A stretch of 64,000 bases of DNA from an uncultured Gammaproteobacteria bacterium (lineage in GTDB: Bacteria; Pseudomonadota; Gammaproteobacteria; Eutrophobiales; Eutrophobiaceae): contig CALSOP010000002.1 in NCBI GenBank assembly GCA_943788005.1, positions 248,001 through 312,000 on the forward strand, given 5' to 3'. Shown in pieces: positions 44,992 through 54,762 of this stretch. The notes under the pieces were generated by a model. It was not told where the DNA came from. It did not search any database and saw nothing but the letters and a program-made list of their open reading frames with translations. Made by a program: the position numbers and the translations under genes. Numbering within the stretch: position 1 is the stretch's first letter; each line of letters opens with the position of its first letter.

Positions 44992-45802
44992 ATTTATTTT
45001 ATTAGTACTCTCGGTTTATCTGTCATCGATTTCTGTTATTAATGCATTAGAACTTCCTGCTGAGTCTGCCGTCCCCGGTGGCATTGCTATTATCTCAATT
45101 CATACGGAAGAAAAACCAGAGGCTTATTTAAATGATCAAAGGGTTATGGTTGTTGGTTCAAGCGATAATTGGAAAGCCATTGTTGGCATTCCCCTCACTG
45201 AAAAAACTGGCTCACAGGTACTAACTGTCAAAAACAATGATCTTAAAACAAATTATCAATTTGAAATTCTCAATAAAGAATATGAAACACAATATCTCAC
45301 CATCAAGAATAAAAGAAAAGTAAATCCGAATAAGCAGGACATGTCTCGCATAGTTGCAGAAAAAGAAATCATCTCGAAAGCAAAATCACATTGGCGTGAT
45401 AGTGATAATATAACGCTACAATTCATTAAACCAACAGAAGGACCTTATAGTAGCCCATTTGGCTTAAAACGTTTTTTTAATAAGCAACCAAGAAAACCAC
45501 ATAGCGGTTTAGATATCGCAGCGCCAAAAGGAACGCCCATTGCTGCACCAGCTAATGGTATCGTAATAAATACGGGCAATTATTTTTTTAATGGCAATAC
45601 TGTCTTTATAGACCATGGCCAAGGACTGATTACTATGTATTGTCATATGAACCACATAGATATTAAAGAAGGATCTCAAGTAAAAACCGGTGACATTATT
45701 GGCAAAGTCGGATTAACTGGCCGTGTAACCGGAGCACATTTACATTGGAGTGTAATTTTAAATAATACTACGGTTGATCCGTTATTATTTTTAGCAAAAT
45801 AA
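44972..45802 (+). CDS. M23-family murein endopeptidase
   Basis: A 276-residue exported LytM-type zinc peptidase. A signal peptide (KFILLVLSVYLSSISVINA) and an Ig-like N-terminal region precede the catalytic domain (about 150-275), with ligands in KPHSGLDIAAPKGTPI and GAHLHWSVIL and the LITMYCHMNHI motif. All M23 metal ligands are present, so it is probably active on peptidoglycan crosslinks. It overlaps xseA, a frequent pairing in gammaproteobacteria. A second ATG at 44981 is equally possible. Confidence 0.92.
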   Translation: MRSMKTKFILLVLSVYLSSISVINALELPAESAVPGGIAIISIHTEEKPEAYLNDQRVMVVGSSDNWKAIVGIPLTEKTGSQVLTVKNNDLKTNYQFEILNKEYETQYLTIKNKRKVNPNKQDMSRIVAEKEIISKAKSHWRDSDNITLQFIKPTEGPYSSPFGLKRFFNKQPRKPHSGLDIAAPKGTPIAAPANGIVINTGNYFFNGNTVFIDHGQGLITMYCHMNHIDIKEGSQVKTGDIIGKVGLTGRVTGAHLHWSVILNNTTVDPLLFLAK

Positions 45803-45815
45803 TAGTACGCAGGAA

Positions 45816-46571
45816 CTAATACCTGAGTTTGTACCAAACTATTCCAATATACTCGTGTAATGCCATACGAACATTAAACAACGCGGAAGCATCAGGAAAA
45901 TAATAAACCCAAGATGAGTTAGTCATATTAGAAGTAAAGACAGTGGGTGCTGGTGTTACCTCAATGCCTGATTGCTCAAACATCATGACGGCGCGAAGCA
46001 TATGCCAAGCGTGAGTGACAAGATAAATCTCCTTAATTCCATTTTCTTTTAATATTGCTGCAGAATAACTCGCATTTTCAGCAGTATTCTTTGAATTGGT
46101 CTCTTGCCACGCTACAGATACATTAAAACTATTCGTCAGCGTATCTACCATAACAGATGCTTCTGATAATTCACTGGAGCCAACATACCCACCGGAGACA
46201 AGAATAGGCAGGCCAGTCTGTTTATGCAGAAAAGCGGCGTAATGGTTCCGTTCTAAGACAGCGGCACCATCAATAGCTTTACCAAACTCTAGTGCATAAG
46301 GATGACTGCCCGCAGAGAGAACAACAATTGCCTGTTCATTTTTAACTACAACTGGAGGTTCAAGTGGTGGATATCGTTCTAAACTCTTAATCAACAAGTG
46401 AGAAAATGAGGGAGAAAAAAATAATACTAAAGACAGAACACCAACGTAAATTAATAGCTGTGAATATTTTTTATATTTTTTAAATAACAATAAGCCAGAT
46501 ATAACTAACAAAATATTTATTGTTGGAGGTAATATTATCGCCTTAAGTAAAGCGATTACCGAAAAACTCAT
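45816..46571 (-). CDS. elyC: ElyC/YdcF-family (DUF218) envelope protein
   Basis: A 251-residue inner-membrane protein: two N-terminal helices (about 5-55), then a periplasmic DUF218 domain with EQAIVVLSAGSHP, LPILVSGGYVGSSELSEA, SKNTAENA and LVTHAWHMLRAVMMFE. The two-helix plus DUF218 build matches ElyC, which influences envelope biogenesis and lipid-carrier use in E. coli; SanA/YdcF relatives are alternatives. It converges on the M23 gene and lies downstream of lipA. Confidence 0.8.
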   Translation of the reverse strand: MSFSVIALLKAIILPPTINILLVISGLLLFKKYKKYSQLLIYVGVLSLVLFFSPSFSHLLIKSLERYPPLEPPVVVKNEQAIVVLSAGSHPYALEFGKAIDGAAVLERNHYAAFLHKQTGLPILVSGGYVGSSELSEASVMVDTLTNSFNVSVAWQETNSKNTAENASYSAAILKENGIKEIYLVTHAWHMLRAVMMFEQSGIEVTPAPTVFTSNMTNSSWVYYFPDASALFNVRMALHEYIGIVWYKLRY

Positions 46572-46594
46572 AACTCATTTATCCTGAAATAGAT

Positions 46595-47545
46595 TCACCC
46601 GATGCCTGTAAATCGGCATGGTAGGAAGATCGTAACCATCGGCGCGCTAGCAACATTATCAAAACCTAGACCTTCTGCAAATTGTCGCAGTTCTTCAAAT
46701 TCTTCAGGATGCACATAGCGCTCTACGGGCAAATGAAAACGACTCGGTTGTAGGTATTGTCCGATTGTTATCATATTACAATCATGATTTCTTAAATCTT
46801 TTAAGACTTGTCTTACCTCATCTATTGTTTCTCCTAGACCTAACATTAGCCCAGACTTAGCCGGGACTGAATCATTTTGCTGTTTGAATTTTTTAATCAA
46901 TTCTAATGATGCTGAATAGTCTGCGCCTGGCCTAACTTTAGTATATAAAGCGGGTACTGATTCAAGATTGTGATTAAACACATCTGGCGGTGCTGCCTTT
47001 AGTATATCAAGTGCAATATCAATCTTGGAGCGAAAGTCTGGCACCAGTATTTCAATTTTTGTATCTGGAGACTCTACCCTTATCTCATTAATGCAATTCA
47101 CAAAATGACCCGCGCCACGATCCAATAGATCATCCCTGTCGACTGAGGTAATAACCACGTACTTTAGTTGCATCAGTTTTATAGCGTTTGCGAGATTTTT
47201 AGGTTCTTCTGCATCAAGTCCTTTTGGTTTGCCGTGTGCAACATCACAGAATGGGCAACGACGAGTACAAATATCACCCATTATCATAAAAGTCGCTGTG
47301 CCTTGCCCAAAGCATTCACCAATATTAGGACACGATGCTTCTTCACAAACAGTATGTAATTTATGTTTGCGTATCAATGATTTCAAATCTAATACTTTTT
47401 TATCTGTAGGCGCCTTAGCTTTAATCCAAACAGGTTTTCTTTCTAGCTTACCCTCTACAGGTATAATCTTTACTGGGTTTTTGTTGGTCTTTAGCTTGCC
47501 GCGCTTATCGCGCTCTGGCTGTTTATGAATATTATCTTGATACAT
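46595..47545 (-). CDS. lipA: Lipoyl synthase
   Basis: A 316-residue radical-SAM enzyme inserting sulfur into protein-bound octanoyl groups. Both clusters are visible: the auxiliary cluster in [12 protein letters not shown] and the radical-SAM CxxxCxxC in CTRRCPFC. The C-terminal [21 protein letters not shown] is typical. It begins with an extra basic, Lys-rich stretch ([18 protein letters not shown]). It follows lipB by 20 nt in the operon DUF493-lipB-lipA. Confidence 0.96.
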   Translation of the reverse strand: MYQDNIHKQPERDKRGKLKTNKNPVKIIPVEGKLERKPVWIKAKAPTDKKVLDLKSLIRKHKLHTVCEEASCPNIGECFGQGTATFMIMGDICTRRCPFCDVAHGKPKGLDAEEPKNLANAIKLMQLKYVVITSVDRDDLLDRGAGHFVNCINEIRVESPDTKIEILVPDFRSKIDIALDILKAAPPDVFNHNLESVPALYTKVRPGADYSASLELIKKFKQQNDSVPAKSGLMLGLGETIDEVRQVLKDLRNHDCNMITIGQYLQPSRFHLPVERYVHPEEFEELRQFAEGLGFDNVASAPMVTIFLPCRFTGIG

Positions 47546-47565
47546 TAATTCTTCCTTTGGTTCAC

Positions 47566-48201
47566 TTATGCAACATCTGACAAGACACCTGATAATTTAT
47601 CCAGGTTATTAATCAAATGGTGAGAAAGCCTCTGCTTTACATCTGCAAAGGCAATATCTGTCTTATGTTTTACTAGTTGTGTACAAACCAAGCCCTCATA
47701 CCCGCAAGGGTTGATACCTTCAAAAGGTTTTAGATCCATATCTATATTTAATGAGAGCCCATGATAAGTAGTTCCTTTTTTTATGCGAACACCTAAGGCC
47801 GCAATTTTTTCACCGTGGACATACGCCCCCGGTGAACCTGATATTCGTTCAGCATTAATTTCATAATCACATAAACAATCGATAATTGATTTTTCGATCA
47901 ATGAAACAAACTTCTTAATGGAATAAGAACGTTGTTTAATATCTATCAATAGGTACGCTATTAATTGTCCAGGTCCATGATATGTGACCTGTCCACCACG
48001 ATCCGTCTTAACCACTGGAATATTAGTTGTATTCAACAAATGCTCTGTTTTGCCAGCAAGCCCTAATGTATAGATCGGCGGGTGTTCAAGTAACCATATT
48101 TCATCGTCGGTATCAGAATCACGTCGCTCATTAAATTCACGCATGCGATCATAGATTGCCATGTATTCCTGCATACCAAGATCTTTTATTAGTATGGTCA
48201 T
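47566..48201 (-). CDS. lipB: Octanoyltransferase LipB
   Basis: A 211-residue enzyme transferring octanoate from ACP to lipoyl domains, feeding LipA. The motif [17 protein letters not shown], the catalytic Lys region [16 protein letters not shown] and the Cys in [11 protein letters not shown] are present. Its ATG overlaps the DUF493 stop by 4 nt and lipA follows on the same strand. Confidence 0.95.
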   Translation of the reverse strand: MTILIKDLGMQEYMAIYDRMREFNERRDSDTDDEIWLLEHPPIYTLGLAGKTEHLLNTTNIPVVKTDRGGQVTYHGPGQLIAYLLIDIKQRSYSIKKFVSLIEKSIIDCLCDYEINAERISGSPGAYVHGEKIAALGVRIKKGTTYHGLSLNIDMDLKPFEGINPCGYEGLVCTQLVKHKTDIAFADVKQRLSHHLINNLDKLSGVLSDVA

Positions 48202-48470
48202 AAGGCCATCAGCACCTTTTCATGGGCAGTCAGCTCAAGGTAGATATTATCGAGTTGCTGTCGACTCTCTGCTTCCACAGTAACTGTAATTGAGATGTAT
48301 TTCCCTTCCTGACTAACACGGCTTTTTATAGCGCCTTCCGTCAAATCAGGGACATATTTTCTTACAATCTCGACAATCAGAATGTCAAAACCTTCTTCGG
48401 CCATCCCCATTGCTTTGATGGGAAACTGACAGGGAAATGACATAATGCTATCTTCATCAGGCTCTTGCAT
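48198..48470 (-). CDS. ybeD: YbeD/DUF493 family protein
   Basis: A small ACT-like protein usually found just upstream of lipB, possibly regulatory. FPCQFPIKAMGMAEEGF and KGKYISITVTVEAESRQQLDNIYLEL-type text (GKYISITVTVEAESRQQ) match the family. The track start (48512) yields 104 residues; the ATG at 48470 gives 90, close to the E. coli protein (87). Neither has a convincing ribosome-binding site, so the start is uncertain. Confidence 0.85.
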   Translation of the reverse strand: MQEPDEDSIMSFPCQFPIKAMGMAEEGFDILIVEIVRKYVPDLTEGAIKSRVSQEGKYISITVTVEAESRQQLDNIYLELTAHEKVLMAL

Positions 48471-48542
48471 AAGATTTTGCTTTTGTTCAATATTTCGAGG
48501 AAAGATTAACATATTTTCATTTATCTGAATGATACTAAAAGG

Positions 48543-49043
48543 ATGATGCTAAAACACGATCAAACTCTAGCTGATCTACGATCAATCAATGCCTCAAATG
48601 GCAGATTAAGCTGGATCGGCATCAGACCTAAACACCAGCAAGGTATGATCATGCCAGAAAAGGCTATCTTATTGGAAAATAAAGGTATTGAGGGTGATCA
48701 TATTGCCAAAGGCTCTAGTAGGAAACGTCAGGTTACACTCATCCAGGAAGAACACCTACCGATCGTAAGTAAATTAGTAAATAGTAATACTGTATATCCT
48801 CAGTTATTACGACGAAACCTCGTTGTAGGAGGAATTAATTTACTGGCTCTCAAAAGTGAGCGATTTTCCATCGGAGAATGCGTTCTGGAAGGAACAGGTC
48901 TTTGCCATCCTTGTTCACGTATGGAAGAAGCATTAGGAACAGGAGGTTATAATGCCATGCGCGGACATGGTGGAATTACAGCTATCGTGATTCGTGGTGG
49001 TACTATCGCTTTACATGACAGTGTCGTCTTATTGACGGAATAA
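48543..49043 (+). CDS. MOSC-domain protein
   Basis: A 166-residue single MOSC domain: IGIRPKHQQGM, GIEGDHIAKGSSRKRQVTLIQEEHLP, LRRNLVVGGINLLALKSERFSIGE and LCHPCSRMEEALG, the last with the conserved Cys. MOSC proteins transfer sulfur or reduce N-hydroxylated compounds via a molybdenum cofactor. The domain is stand-alone, as in YiiM-like proteins. It diverges from the lip operon across about 30-70 nt. Confidence 0.9.
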   Translation: MMLKHDQTLADLRSINASNGRLSWIGIRPKHQQGMIMPEKAILLENKGIEGDHIAKGSSRKRQVTLIQEEHLPIVSKLVNSNTVYPQLLRRNLVVGGINLLALKSERFSIGECVLEGTGLCHPCSRMEEALGTGGYNAMRGHGGITAIVIRGGTIALHDSVVLLTE

Positions 49044-49136
49044 CGGATGGCCGTTTAAATTCAACAATTGATTGTAATTTTAATACATGCCCCCAACTAT
49101 TAACTATAATAGAATTATCAGCCATTGGAGAGAAGT

Positions 49137-49514
49137 ATGGATATTAAAGAAAATGCCAAGAACGTAGATGTTTGGACCCGTGGTCTATTTATACTAATTT
49201 ATGGTGTTATATTTTATTTCCTATTTTTCCTGATTTGGTTAGTGGTTATTTTTCAATTTCTTATGAAATTGATCACAACAGAATTGAATGAGCAATTACT
49301 CGACTTTAGTGATTCCTTAACTAAATATGTGAGCCAAATACTACTCTATATCACCTTCAAGTCCGAAGAACGCCCGTTCCCATTTAGCCCATGGCCGTCA
49401 GATGATGATGTCATGAATTCAAACTCTCTTAGTAATCAAACGGCTACCAAGAAGAAGAAAACATCAAAGAAAAAAGCAATAAAGAAAACGCCTAAAGGCC
49501 CAGACGAAACATAA
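49137..49514 (+). CDS. DUF4389 membrane protein
   Basis: I place the start at ATG 49137 (MDIKENAKNVDVWTRGLFIL) behind GGAGAGA, not at the TTG of the track; 125 residues. A double membrane segment (about 15-55) is followed by LSKYVSQILLYITFKSEERPFPFSPWP-like text (TKYVSQILLYITFKSEERPFPF), the DUF4389 signature, and a Lys-rich tail (KKKKTSKKKAIKKTPK). Function is unknown. Confidence 0.82.
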   Translation: MDIKENAKNVDVWTRGLFILIYGVIFYFLFFLIWLVVIFQFLMKLITTELNEQLLDFSDSLTKYVSQILLYITFKSEERPFPFSPWPSDDDVMNSNSLSNQTATKKKKTSKKKAIKKTPKGPDET

Positions 49515-49673
49515 TAAAATAGTTATCTAACTAATATGTGATGCATTTCTCTATACATTAGACCTGCAAATTGAAACATGTGATAGAGATAACAAACGTA
49601 ATTGCTTAATTTGTAATAAAATTAACATGTTTATGAACTATTTAAATTCAAGCAATTAATCCAAGGTCACAAA

Positions 49674-50534
49674 ATGACAGACAATAAAATAAATCCAAGT
49701 TATCTCAGCAAGATCCCAATCTTTGCATCGCTCAGTAATGACGAACTACAAGAGATCATTAATTCTCCAGACAATGGTTATGAAGAATATGAAATGAAAC
49801 AGGCTATTATTCGTGAGGAAGAAATTGGCGATTGCATGTATGTCATTCTGGAAGGCACGGTTGAAGTCTCGATTAAAGGCAGTTCAGGTGGTCGCGAAAT
49901 CACGATTGCTACTTTACGTGCAGGTGACTTTTTTGGTGAACAATCATTACTCCCCGGTGGTACTGGAAGAAGGAATGCCAGTGTCCGTGCATTTCATCCA
50001 AGCAAGCTATTTCGTATAGATAAAAAACATGTATTGTTAAATATTGGTGGCCTAGATGAATCAGAGGACGTAACCGTTCAGATGTTCCAGTCCGGTGAAC
50101 AAGAAGTTCGCGATATGCTGGGTAAACTTCGAATATTTGAATCTCTTGCATCATCAGAATTAGATACCTACCGTTCATGGACCGAGGTAGTCACTGTGGG
50201 CCCTGGTGATTTCGTTGTAAAAGAAGATGAGCCCGGTGATCATTTATTCCTCGTTCTTGAAGGCATTGTCGAAGTTTTTATAATTGATGAAGATGGAAAG
50301 ATCAATATACTCGCCAGATTGAAACCTGGAGAATACTTCGGCGAACAGGCATTAATGGATGATAGCAGCGGGGAGAGAAATGCCTATGTCCGAACGGATA
50401 ATGAAACGCGACTAATTAAAATTGCAAAAGATTATTTCAAATTAGCATTAAAAAGAGATAGCGTTTTAGCTATGTCCTTAAAAAAGGTAGGCGAAGCCCA
50501 AAAGGAAGAGATTTCAAAGCTTGAAGGCAAATAA
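49674..50534 (+). CDS. Tandem cyclic-nucleotide-binding-domain protein
   Basis: A 286-residue soluble protein made of two successive cyclic-nucleotide-binding domains (about 10-130 and 143-270) and no output domain. Phosphate-binding cassettes are FFGEQSLL...RRNASV and YFGEQALM...ERNAYV, both with the Gly-Glu and Arg that contact the cyclic nucleotide, though Asn follows the Arg where Ala is usual. The architecture resembles a PKA regulatory subunit. Its domains resemble that of the kinase at 24923, but no kinase is adjacent. It appears monocistronic. Confidence 0.88.
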   Translation: MTDNKINPSYLSKIPIFASLSNDELQEIINSPDNGYEEYEMKQAIIREEEIGDCMYVILEGTVEVSIKGSSGGREITIATLRAGDFFGEQSLLPGGTGRRNASVRAFHPSKLFRIDKKHVLLNIGGLDESEDVTVQMFQSGEQEVRDMLGKLRIFESLASSELDTYRSWTEVVTVGPGDFVVKEDEPGDHLFLVLEGIVEVFIIDEDGKINILARLKPGEYFGEQALMDDSSGERNAYVRTDNETRLIKIAKDYFKLALKRDSVLAMSLKKVGEAQKEEISKLEGK

Positions 50535-50665
50535 TAATATAGCTGTTCATTAGTACCCGCCCTTCCCAACCCAAGCTATTCCAAAGCAATTGATTTATAC
50601 TGGACCTTCAGAGTCACGGTATACGTGGCTGGCTCTATTGATATTGGTAATTCTATTTTTTCATC

Positions 50666-51589
50666 ATGTCTGCATTAAAAATAAAAAATTTAAATAAAAT
50701 ATATTCAAACAAATTCGAAGCATTAAAAGGGATTGATCTGAATGTAAAACAAGGTGATTTTTTCGCATTACTAGGTCCTAACGGCGCAGGGAAATCAACT
50801 ACGATTGGTATTATTTGCGGTCTTGTCAATAAAACATCCGGCTCAGTTAAAGTCTTTGGGCACGATATAGACACAGATAATGATGCGGCAAAAGCTTCTA
50901 TCGGAGTCGTCCCCCAAGAACTCAATTTCTCTCAGTTTGAGACATCCTTAAGCATTGTCATCAATCAAGGTGGTTACTACGGAATATCTAGACGCATCGC
51001 AACTGAACGAGCGGAGAAATATCTTAAAAAGCTTGGACTTTGGGAAAAACGTAATGAGGTTTCACGTAACTTATCGGGCGGGATGAAACGTAGATTGATG
51101 ATTGCCAGAGCACTAATCCATGAGCCAAAAATGTTAATTCTGGATGAACCGACCGCCGGAGTTGATGTTGAGTTGAGACGTTCTATGTGGGATTTCTTAA
51201 TAGATTTAAATCAGCAAGGCATAACAATTGTACTTACCACTCATTATCTTGAAGAGGCTGAAAGCCTTTGTAAGAATATCGCGATCATTGACCAGGGCAA
51301 AATCGTTGAAGATACCTCAATGAAACAACTGCTATCAAAATTAGACAAGGAAACATTCTTTTTTGATTTGGTTGACCCTATTACTTCGTTACCTGATTTA
51401 AACGGCCTTAATAGTAAATTAATAGACCCTACAACTGTAGAAATTGAAATATTACGTAAAGATAATATCAATCAAGTTTTTGATGTTTTTTCCAGTAACA
51501 ATATAAATGTTTGTAGCATGAGAAATAAATCTAATCGACTGGAAGAGCTGTTTCTTGATTTGTTAAATAACAATAATAAAACGGATTAG
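50666..51589 (+). CDS. yadG: ABC exporter ATP-binding protein, YadG-like
   Basis: A 307-residue ATPase with Walker A GPNGAGKST, Q-loop VVPQELNF, signature LSGGMKRRL, Walker B MLILDEPTAG and switch His LTTHYLEEAE. The C-terminal ~75 residues form the extension common in DrrA/YadG-type subunits. It lies 9 nt upstream of its permease. The substrate is not known; YadGH-type pairs are general ABC-2 exporters. Confidence 0.9.
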   Translation: MSALKIKNLNKIYSNKFEALKGIDLNVKQGDFFALLGPNGAGKSTTIGIICGLVNKTSGSVKVFGHDIDTDNDAAKASIGVVPQELNFSQFETSLSIVINQGGYYGISRRIATERAEKYLKKLGLWEKRNEVSRNLSGGMKRRLMIARALIHEPKMLILDEPTAGVDVELRRSMWDFLIDLNQQGITIVLTTHYLEEAESLCKNIAIIDQGKIVEDTSMKQLLSKLDKETFFFDLVDPITSLPDLNGLNSKLIDPTTVEIEILRKDNINQVFDVFSSNNINVCSMRNKSNRLEELFLDLLNNNNKTD

Positions 51590-51598
51590 ATTATCTCA

Positions 51599-52366
51599 AT
51601 GCAATCTCTATTTATTCCATACAGTACAATCGTGATTAAAGAAGTTTCGCGGTTCACACGAATTTGGGTACAAACTATTCTGCCCCCGGCAATCAGCATG
51701 ACATTATACTTTGTGATTTTTGGTAGCCTAATAGGACCAAGGATTGGAACCATGAACGGATTTGATTATATCGACTATATAGCGCCCGGTATAATCATGA
51801 TGTCGATCATCAATAATTCATATGCGAACGTTGTTTCTTCTTTTTACGGTGCTAAATTCCAGCGCCATATTGAAGAGATGTTAGTAGCCCCTATACCAAA
51901 CTTTATCATTCTCGCTGGCTTTGTCACAGGTGGCATTGTACGAGGATTTCTCGTTGGGGTAGTCGTCACTATAGTCGCGCTATTTTTTACAGACCTGCAG
52001 TTACATAGCTTTCCGATAACTATTGCAGTCGTGCTAATGACTTCGATCGTCTTTTCCCTTGCTGGAATGATTAATGCTATTTTTGCAAATAAGTTTGATG
52101 ATATTTCTATCATACCCACTTTTGTATTAACTCCGCTTATCTACTTAGGAGGAGTTTTTTATTCAATTGACCTACTACCTGAATTCTGGCAAAAAGTATC
52201 TGCCTTTAATCCTATTTTATATATGGTGAATGCTTTTAGATACGGCATGCTTGGAGAATCTGATATAAGCATTACTCATGCTTTTATTATGCTTACAGTT
52301 TTCACAATTACATTGCTGATAATTTCTTTACAATTGTTAAATAGAGGCGTGGGAATAAAATCTTGA
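51599..52366 (+). CDS. yadH: ABC-2 type permease, YadH-like
   Basis: A 255-residue inner-membrane permease with six hydrophobic segments. The region APGIIMMSIINNSYANVVSSFYGAKFQRHIEEMLVAP is the cytosolic coupling part typical of YadH, and LTPLIYLGGVFYSIDLLPEFWQ is the ABC-2 signature. It pairs with the upstream ATPase; together they make a half-transporter exporter that probably acts as (ATPase)2(permease)2. Confidence 0.9.
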   Translation: MQSLFIPYSTIVIKEVSRFTRIWVQTILPPAISMTLYFVIFGSLIGPRIGTMNGFDYIDYIAPGIIMMSIINNSYANVVSSFYGAKFQRHIEEMLVAPIPNFIILAGFVTGGIVRGFLVGVVVTIVALFFTDLQLHSFPITIAVVLMTSIVFSLAGMINAIFANKFDDISIIPTFVLTPLIYLGGVFYSIDLLPEFWQKVSAFNPILYMVNAFRYGMLGESDISITHAFIMLTVFTITLLIISLQLLNRGVGIKS

Positions 52367-52406
52367 TTTTATCCTGATTTAGATTTAATCAGTCATAAAA
52401 ACAAGA

Positions 52407-52763
52407 TCAACTTCCGGTATAAATACAACCTGAAGTACAGGTTTCATTGACAACGATAGAACTAAGTAGTGGCAACTGTGGATTTAGCTTATGCCATAGC
52501 CATTTAGCCAAGTTCTCACTCGTTGGATTTTCCAAGCCTTCTATCTCATTAAGATAACGATGATCCAAACATTCAAATACCGGTTTGATTGCAACGCTTA
52601 TATCAGCAAAATCCATCACCCAACCCGTAGTTTCATCAATATCACCTGATACATGTACTTCAATGGTGAACGAATGACCGTGTAATCGACTGCATTTATG
52701 ATCATCGGGTAAGTTGGGTAAGCGATGTGCTGCTTCAATGGTAAATGACTTATATATTTCCAT
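52407..52763 (-). CDS. queD: 6-carboxytetrahydropterin synthase QueD
   Basis: A 118-residue enzyme of queuosine and deazapurine synthesis. Zinc-ligand histidines lie in IEAAHRLP and LHGHSFTIEV, the catalytic Cys in HKCSRLHGH, and NPTSENLAKWLW with the Glu further along. The fit is to the bacterial QueD group rather than animal PTPS. It is last of the minus-strand run, 3 nt after dat. QueC/E/F are not in the window. Confidence 0.92.
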   Translation of the reverse strand: MEIYKSFTIEAAHRLPNLPDDHKCSRLHGHSFTIEVHVSGDIDETTGWVMDFADISVAIKPVFECLDHRYLNEIEGLENPTSENLAKWLWHKLNPQLPLLSSIVVNETCTSGCIYTGS

Positions 52764-52765
52764 AA

Positions 52766-53605
52766 TTAATGACAGTATCCCGATTTAAATTCCTGATAAA
52801 GCTTATTAACAGTTTGCCACAAGGGGCCAACTTCGCCAGTTCCTACAGGCATATTATTCAATTGGGTTACAGGCACGATCTCCCAAGTTGAACTAGTAAT
52901 CCAGATCTCATCGGCATTCAATAATTCTTCTCCAGTGATCGTTGTCTCAGAATAAGCCATCTTATGATCGGCCAGTATTTCAACGACTAAATCTCGCGTT
53001 ATCCCAGGCAAAACATTATTGTTTTTAGGTGGCGTAAATATTTCGTTATTTTTACAAATAAAAACATTACTTGCGGCACCTTCTGTTATGTAACCGTCCC
53101 TAATCAGGATTGCTTCTTTTGCACCCTGTTGTTTTGCTTTATGCCTGAGTATGACACTCGGTAGTAAGGTGATAGCCTTAATATCGCAATATTGCCATCG
53201 AATATCTTCATGAGTTATTGCATTAATACCGCCGGACAAATCCTTCTTTTCGATAGGTCGGCTCATTGCAAAGATTGTTGGATTTTCGGCAAGTGATATA
53301 TCGTGATCTCGTTCAGTAACACCGCGTGTAACTTGCAGGTATATTGATTGTTCAGATACTTCGACAGTCTCAATCAGTTTTTCAAATATTGAGAACCACT
53401 CACTAGAAGAATACGGGTTCTCCATGAAAATAGCCTTCAAGCTATTCTCAAGACGCTGCATATGTTCATCAAAACGAAATATTGTACGATTAAAAATTGG
53501 GATGACTTCATAAACCCCGTCACCAAAGGTAAAGCCACGATCAAGCACGTTAATTGATGCTTCTGAAAGAGGTTTATACTCCCCGTTTAAATAAACCGTA
53601 GTCAT
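52766..53605 (-). CDS. dat: D-amino-acid aminotransferase (class IV)
   Basis: A 279-residue PLP enzyme. It starts VYLNGEYKPLSEASINVLDRGFTFGDGVYE, the fold-type IV opening, with the PLP Lys in CDIKAITLLPSVI, and EAILIRDGYITEGAASNVFI and TPPKNNNVLPGITR later. Context between dacA and other wall genes favours D-alanine/D-glutamate interconversion; a branched-chain aminotransferase is less likely given its length and wording. It starts 5 nt after dacA ends. Confidence 0.9.
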   Translation of the reverse strand: MTTVYLNGEYKPLSEASINVLDRGFTFGDGVYEVIPIFNRTIFRFDEHMQRLENSLKAIFMENPYSSSEWFSIFEKLIETVEVSEQSIYLQVTRGVTERDHDISLAENPTIFAMSRPIEKKDLSGGINAITHEDIRWQYCDIKAITLLPSVILRHKAKQQGAKEAILIRDGYITEGAASNVFICKNNEIFTPPKNNNVLPGITRDLVVEILADHKMAYSETTITGEELLNADEIWITSSTWEIVPVTQLNNMPVGTGEVGPLWQTVNKLYQEFKSGYCH

Positions 53606-53610
53606 AATTT

Positions 53611-54756
53611 TTATTCAAATAAAAGATACACTTCATCTTTTAGTCTATTAACGATGCCACCTTCAGCGATCGACTCGAGTGCTAATAGAGGTACTGTTGT
53701 GATATTTTTATTTTCCAGCATTATATTTAGCACACCTTTTTGATCGCCTTTATTGACAGGTGCCATGATCTTTTTATCCACCTCAACAACAGGCTCAAGT
53801 TTTTCATACTGGCCTCTTGGAACTGTAATATAGATATCCTTATTAATACTTAAGTTAAGATTATCAATGTCTGCTTTCCATACTTTAACACTGGTAATCA
53901 AGTCTCCTACGCTATAAAGCTTGTGTGTCTCAAAGAATCGAAAACCATAGTTTAATATTGCTTGACTGGCTTTTGCTCTGGCATTCATTCCGTCTGTCCC
54001 CATTACAACAGAAATAAGCCGCATACCCTCTCTAGTAGCCGATGCAACCAAACAATAACCGGCTTCTTCAGTATGCCCTGTCTTTATGCCATCAACACTA
54101 CGGTCTCGCCAAAGTAATTTATTCCGGTTATGTTGCTTTATCTTATTAAAGGTGAATTCCTTTATTTTGTGTAATTCATAAACTTCCGGGTAGTCTCTTA
54201 TTAAGGCCTGAGCCAACTTAGCCAAGTCGCTAGCAGTCGTATAGTGGTCAGGGTCGGGTAAACCGGTACTATTAACGAAGTGCGAACTGTTCATACCTAA
54301 CTGCTCTGCATGTTTATTCATCAAATCAGCAAAGACACCTTCGGTACCTGATATATATTCAGCCAATGCAACACTGGCATCATTTCCCGATTGAATAATG
54401 ACACCGTGGAGTAGATCATCAAGTTTAACTTTCTTATTAACCTCAATAAACATCCTTGAGCCTTCGGTTCGCCAGGCTTTTTCACTAACCAAAACTTCAT
54501 CTTCAAGTGAAATTTTTCCATTCGCTAGCTCACTGGCCACGACATAGATAGTCATGATCTTGGTTAAACTGGCGGGAGGGAGTTTCTCTTCTGTATTTTG
54601 TTCTACCAATATATCTCCACTATTAAAATCCATCACCACATAGGATGAGGCTTTTATTGTAGGTGGGGCAGGGACAATCATTTCCCCTGCCACAACTTGC
54701 AGAGGAAAAAATACTAGAAAAAATATAATTTTAAATAATCTAATTTTCATATCCAT
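53611..54756 (-). CDS. dacA: D-alanyl-D-alanine carboxypeptidase (PBP5/6 type)
   Basis: A 381-residue periplasmic enzyme trimming peptidoglycan pentapeptides. A signal peptide (FKIIFFLVFFPLQVVAGE), nucleophile Ser63 and Lys66 (PASLTKIMT), SGNDASVALAEYISG and KTGHTEEAGY complete the active site. A PBP5 C-terminal beta domain follows, and it ends with a short amphipathic helix (RLKDEVYLLFE). It lies 6 nt after rlpA in the wall operon. Confidence 0.95.
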   Translation of the reverse strand: MDMKIRLFKIIFFLVFFPLQVVAGEMIVPAPPTIKASSYVVMDFNSGDILVEQNTEEKLPPASLTKIMTIYVVASELANGKISLEDEVLVSEKAWRTEGSRMFIEVNKKVKLDDLLHGVIIQSGNDASVALAEYISGTEGVFADLMNKHAEQLGMNSSHFVNSTGLPDPDHYTTASDLAKLAQALIRDYPEVYELHKIKEFTFNKIKQHNRNKLLWRDRSVDGIKTGHTEEAGYCLVASATREGMRLISVVMGTDGMNARAKASQAILNYGFRFFETHKLYSVGDLITSVKVWKADIDNLNLSINKDIYITVPRGQYEKLEPVVEVDKKIMAPVNKGDQKGVLNIMLENKNITTVPLLALESIAEGGIVNRLKDEVYLLFE

Positions 54757-54762
54757 TCATTT

